From assembly GCA_964409645.1 (NCBI GenBank), contig CAYPEK010000093.1:1-17222 (forward strand): a DNA stretch of 17,222 nt, read 5' to 3'. The notes beneath the pieces were generated by a model that was not told the origin of the DNA, made no database searches, and saw only the letters and a list, made by a program, of their open reading frames with translations. Both the position numbers and the translations under genes were made by a program. Positions 14,634 through 17,222 of this stretch are shown here, in pieces. This DNA comes from CAYPEK01 sp964409645 (GTDB lineage Bacteria; UBP15; UBA6099). The first letter of the stretch is position 1, and each line of letters opens with the position of its first letter.

Positions 14634-15329
14634 ATGGGCGTGGCTTTCTTCGATGTAGATGACACGATCCTCAAAGGGTCGTCAGGTATCATGCTCGCTA
14701 AATACATGTTTTTGATAAAAGGCGAAGCCGCAACACCCGGCTATGTCCTCGACATGCTGCAGGCGCTCATCGATTCGAAAACCGGCGCTGTCGAATACGA
14801 CGACCTTGTCGAAAAGGGACTCTCCCAATTCTCCGGCCGCACAAAAGGTCAGATCGACGAAATAGCTCAAGGCTGCTTCGACAACTTCATGCGGCACAGC
14901 ATCTACCGGATGGCCTACAAAGAAATCCGCATGCACAAAAGCCGCGGCAACCCCGTCATTCTGCTCACCGCCAGCCTGCAACCCATCATCGAACCGCTCG
15001 CCGAGTACCTCGGCGTTGACGAAACATTCGCTCTCAAAATCAAATACCAAGACGGCCGCATGATCCCCGAAGCGGAGAAGCCTTTCAGCTACGAGGAAGG
15101 CAAGCTCATAATCGCGCGCGCTTATTGTCAGGAGCGCGGCATCGACCTGAAAGACTGCTGGTTCTATTCAGACAGCAGTTCGGACCTGCCGCTCATGGAG
15201 GCCGTCGGCCACCCGATGCCAACCAACCCCGACCCCACCCTGCGCCGCATAGCGCTGCGCCGCAACTGGCGCATTAAGAAATTCTGCACCGTCCTCCCGC
15301 CCGACTTCAGGCCCGAGCACTGGCGCTGA
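14634..15329 (+). CDS. HAD superfamily hydrolase, subfamily IB (SerB-like phosphatase)
   Basis: Starts at the ATG at 14634, which has GGAG 6 bases upstream; the ATG at 14628 abuts that GGAG and is less likely. The 231-residue cytoplasmic protein has all four HAD motifs: FFDVDDT (nucleophile Asp 7, acid/base Asp 9), ILLTAS (Thr 112), Lys 157, and YSDSSSDLPLM (Asp 180, Asp 184). The helical cap between motifs I and II (about 15-100) and the tail GHPMPTNPDPTLRRIALRRNWRI are typical of HAD-IB, the group that includes phosphoserine phosphatase and many broad-range phosphatases. The exact substrate cannot be told. The next gene, nagA, lies 51 bases downstream on the same strand and may be co-transcribed. 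Confidence 0.88.
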   Translation: MGVAFFDVDDTILKGSSGIMLAKYMFLIKGEAATPGYVLDMLQALIDSKTGAVEYDDLVEKGLSQFSGRTKGQIDEIAQGCFDNFMRHSIYRMAYKEIRMHKSRGNPVILLTASLQPIIEPLAEYLGVDETFALKIKYQDGRMIPEAEKPFSYEEGKLIIARAYCQERGIDLKDCWFYSDSSSDLPLMEAVGHPMPTNPDPTLRRIALRRNWRIKKFCTVLPPDFRPEHWR

Positions 15330-15380
15330 TCCTCGCGCCGCACGACCGCGGCGACACCACACGGAGGTTTCGCCAACCCA

Positions 15381-16571
15381 ATGAAAACCGCCATCTACAA
15401 CGGAAGAGTCGTTCTCGCAGATAAAGTGTTGCCAATCGGCTACATCGTGATCGAAGACGGGAAGATCGACGGCGGCTTCGAGGGCGACGCGCCCGATGCG
15501 CTCGAACAGGGCGGCTTCGACGCGCAGGGCGGCTGGATCGCGCCCGGACTCGTCGATATCCACATCCACGGCAACGGCGGCTTCTGGGGTTTCATGGGCG
15601 CCGACGAGCTTCTCAAAATGGCGCGCTCGCTCGTCCGCAACGGCGTCACGTCGTTCGTCCCCGCCACCGTCTCGCTGCCGCACGCGCAAGTCATAGCCGC
15701 CGTCAAAGGCATACGCGAGGCGATGTCGAAACAGGCCGCGGGCGCGGACTTCGGCGGCCCGGCGGACACCCCCTCCCCCGACGGCGCACGCATCCTCGGC
15801 ATCAACCTCGAAGGCCCGTACATCAGCGCCAAGCGCCCCGGCGCCCACCTGCCGATGTGCATCCGCAATCCGAAGGAAAAAGAACTCGACGAGATATTTG
15901 ACGCCGCAGGCGACTCGCTCAGGATGATGACCGTCGCGCCCGAAATCGAGGGTGGAATGGAACTCATCAAACGTCTCGCCGCCGCCGGAGTGCTCCCCTC
16001 GATCGGCCACAGCGACGCGGACACCGCGCAGACAAACGAGGCCGTACGCCTCGGCGCAACCCACTTCACGCACCTCTTCAACGCGGTCCGGCCGTTCCAC
16101 CAGCGCGAACCCGGCTGCGCGTTCGCCGCACTAATGAACCCGGCGGTCACCGTCGAGATCATCCTCGACGGCAAGCACGTGCATTTCGACGCCGCGAAGA
16201 TGGCCGTCAGCATTAAATCACCCGAAAAAACAGTGTTGATAACGGACGCTATCCTCGCCGCCGGTCAGGGCGATGGCGAATACAACGTCTGGGGATTCAA
16301 AGTCACCGTGAAAGACGGCACGGCTAAAACGCCCGAAGGCACAATGGCGGGCAGCGTGCTTACGCTGAACGAGGCGGTAAAGAACGCAGTCGTCGAACTC
16401 GGCCTGCCGCCCGAGAAAGCGTTCGCAATGGCGTCACAGAACGGCCTCAGCGCGATCGGCATGTCCGGCAAGGCAGGCGAACTCGCGCCCGGCAAAGCCG
16501 CCGACATTGCCGTTTTCGACTCCGCCTTCAACTGTGCCGCCACCTTCATCTCCGGCACACGCGTGTTTTAA
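15381..16571 (+). CDS. nagA: N-acetylglucosamine-6-phosphate deacetylase
   Basis: 396 residues, the usual NagA length. It removes acetate from GlcNAc-6-phosphate to give GlcN-6-phosphate, in amino-sugar use and cell-wall recycling. It is an amidohydrolase-fold enzyme: GLVDIHIHGNGG (His 61, His 63), NLEGPYIS (metal ligand Glu 144), SIGHSDA (His 210), THLFNAVRPFHQREPG (His 231), ILDGKHVH (substrate-binding His 266) and LITDAI (catalytic Asp 289). GELAPGKAADIAVFD closes the small beta-domain as in relatives. GGAGG lies 13 bases before the ATG, rather far but usable. No nagB or sugar transporter is visible, so its sugar source within the pathway is not shown. Confidence 0.95.
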   Translation: MKTAIYNGRVVLADKVLPIGYIVIEDGKIDGGFEGDAPDALEQGGFDAQGGWIAPGLVDIHIHGNGGFWGFMGADELLKMARSLVRNGVTSFVPATVSLPHAQVIAAVKGIREAMSKQAAGADFGGPADTPSPDGARILGINLEGPYISAKRPGAHLPMCIRNPKEKELDEIFDAAGDSLRMMTVAPEIEGGMELIKRLAAAGVLPSIGHSDADTAQTNEAVRLGATHFTHLFNAVRPFHQREPGCAFAALMNPAVTVEIILDGKHVHFDAAKMAVSIKSPEKTVLITDAILAAGQGDGEYNVWGFKVTVKDGTAKTPEGTMAGSVLTLNEAVKNAVVELGLPPEKAFAMASQNGLSAIGMSGKAGELAPGKAADIAVFDSAFNCAATFISGTRVF

Positions 16572-16620
16572 AAGAAACCGGAACCACGGATTAACACAAA
16601 TAATTTTCGCGCACTTTTAT

Positions 16621-17106
16621 CTATTTATTTGGAAACGAAGGGATATCCATTTTGAACATCAATACTACTGCAAAAATGCCTCCCGCGAGACACGCCAAAA
16701 AGAATATTTTTACAGCCCTCGGAGATTTGAAATCCGTTCTGAACATTCCGGGATAATCCACGAGCATCTGCGCACCGTTTTTAAAGAACAGCCAGTAAAC
16801 TCCCAAAATCCATTCCAAAAAAATAGCTGCAAAAAATGCCAACACGTATATATTCCCGGATTTGGGTCTGAAGAATTCAAAAACATTCGGAATCTTGCCT
16901 ATCGTACAGCCGATCCCCATGACAACCCATGGGATGTTACCATATATCATGTATCCCTTAATCAACTTTTCATAACCTTCTTTGAGTTCCGGCTTTTCCG
17001 ATGTGTGCTCCAATATTCTCTTTTTAAATATAGCCATATTAACAAAAGAGATTAAGATCGCCATAAGCCAAAAATGCTTCGTCATAAGAGTGATTAGGCT
17101 TTCCAT
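16621..17106 (-). CDS. Small integral membrane protein, uncharacterised
   Basis: 161 residues with GAGGAG 6 bases before the ATG, so the start is firm. About four hydrophobic segments are visible: about 9-27 (TKHFWLMAILISFVNMAIF), 52-70 (GYMIYGNIPWVVMGIGCTI), 86-107 (IYVLAFFAAIFLEWILGVYWLFF) and 132-152 (VKIFFLACLAGGIFAVVLMF). The motif KLIKGYMIYGNIPWVVMGIG and the ending YPGMF resemble a family of small bacterial membrane proteins I have seen only as hypothetical; I assign no function. The gene is more AT-rich than nagA, converges on it with about 50 bases between, and ends with TAG. Confidence 0.75.
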   Translation of the reverse strand: MESLITLMTKHFWLMAILISFVNMAIFKKRILEHTSEKPELKEGYEKLIKGYMIYGNIPWVVMGIGCTIGKIPNVFEFFRPKSGNIYVLAFFAAIFLEWILGVYWLFFKNGAQMLVDYPGMFRTDFKSPRAVKIFFLACLAGGIFAVVLMFKMDIPSFPNK

Positions 17107-17168
17107 TCCGTGCTCCTCGATGCTTGTTTGATATTCAACTAATTAATAGTTAGCATAGATAAACGCTC

Positions 17169-17195
17169 TTTACAATCAGCTCAGCGAGTTATAAT
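17169..17195 (+). promoter_or_regulatory. Possible outward-facing promoter at the window edge
   Basis: TTTACA (17169-17174) and a perfect TATAAT (17190-17195) face off the right end, but the spacer is only 15 bases, shorter than the best 17. Any gene served lies outside the window. Confidence 0.3.
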
Positions 17196-17222
17196 ATGCT
17201 TTTGTTAGCTCATGCGCATTAT

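Noticed and set aside
15168..16100. 310-codon minus-strand frame across the HAD and nagA genes
   Set aside because: It spans two well-supported plus-strand genes and the space between them, and has no domain of its own.
16507..17055. 182-codon plus-strand frame across the end of nagA and the small membrane gene
   Set aside because: It overlaps nagA out of frame and lies opposite a gene with a strong ribosome binding site and clear membrane helices.

Overview
The window reads as a scaffold from an uncultured, probably Gram-negative bacterium, most likely a metagenome assembly. It is GC-rich overall, has exported and membrane proteins behind ordinary Shine-Dalgarno sites, and carries a 100-N scaffold gap at 14239-14338. 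I cannot assign a phylum. Most genes are GC-rich. Three stretches are clearly more AT-rich: about 12224-12740, the right end from about 16572, and the intergenic region 6318-6586.

Layout, left to right. (1) 1-2247, plus strand: the end of a patatin-like lipid hydrolase, followed with a 4-base overlap by an exported beta-propeller protein. (2) 2320-6317, minus strand: a periplasmic PhnD-type binding protein overlapping by 4 bases a large membrane hybrid histidine kinase (two periplasmic modules, HAMP-like linker, two PAS domains, kinase core, receiver). No permease or ATPase is nearby, so this looks like a sensory pair. (3) 6587-9366: a secreted glycerophosphodiester phosphodiesterase with an extra C-terminal 3D-like (MltA/YuiC-type) domain on the minus strand, divergent from a GlcD-type FAD oxidase. 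Good sigma70-like promoters face both ways. (4) 9484-11812, minus strand: a stand-alone HIRAN-domain protein and a GT39-family membrane glycosyltransferase, separated by a 301-base spacer that holds nested inverted repeats. (5) 11984-14177, plus strand: a zinc-ribbon/DUF4013 membrane protein interrupted by an in-frame TAG, a DUF3467 protein, and a protein with two SCP2-like halves. (6) 14178-14633: the gap, inside a cluster of repeats. (7) 14634-16571, plus strand: a HAD-IB phosphatase and NagA. (8) 16621-17106, minus strand: an AT-rich small membrane protein of unknown function.

The most unusual non-coding signal is a dispersed repeat family. It is built on a degenerate heptamer (CGCTACT) next to T-rich DNA, with an exact 17-base companion motif at two loci. 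Copies lie at about 9403-9502, 14184-14238, 14339-14393 and 14527-14581. The 9403-9502 copy supplies the stop codon and last few codons of the HIRAN gene, and the last two copies form an imperfect inverted pair. The 100-N gap is flanked by an exact 55-base duplication, which looks like unmerged assembly-graph overlap rather than biology. The most unusual coding signals are the amber-interrupted DUF4013 gene, the phosphodiesterase/3D fusion and the binding-protein/hybrid-kinase pair.
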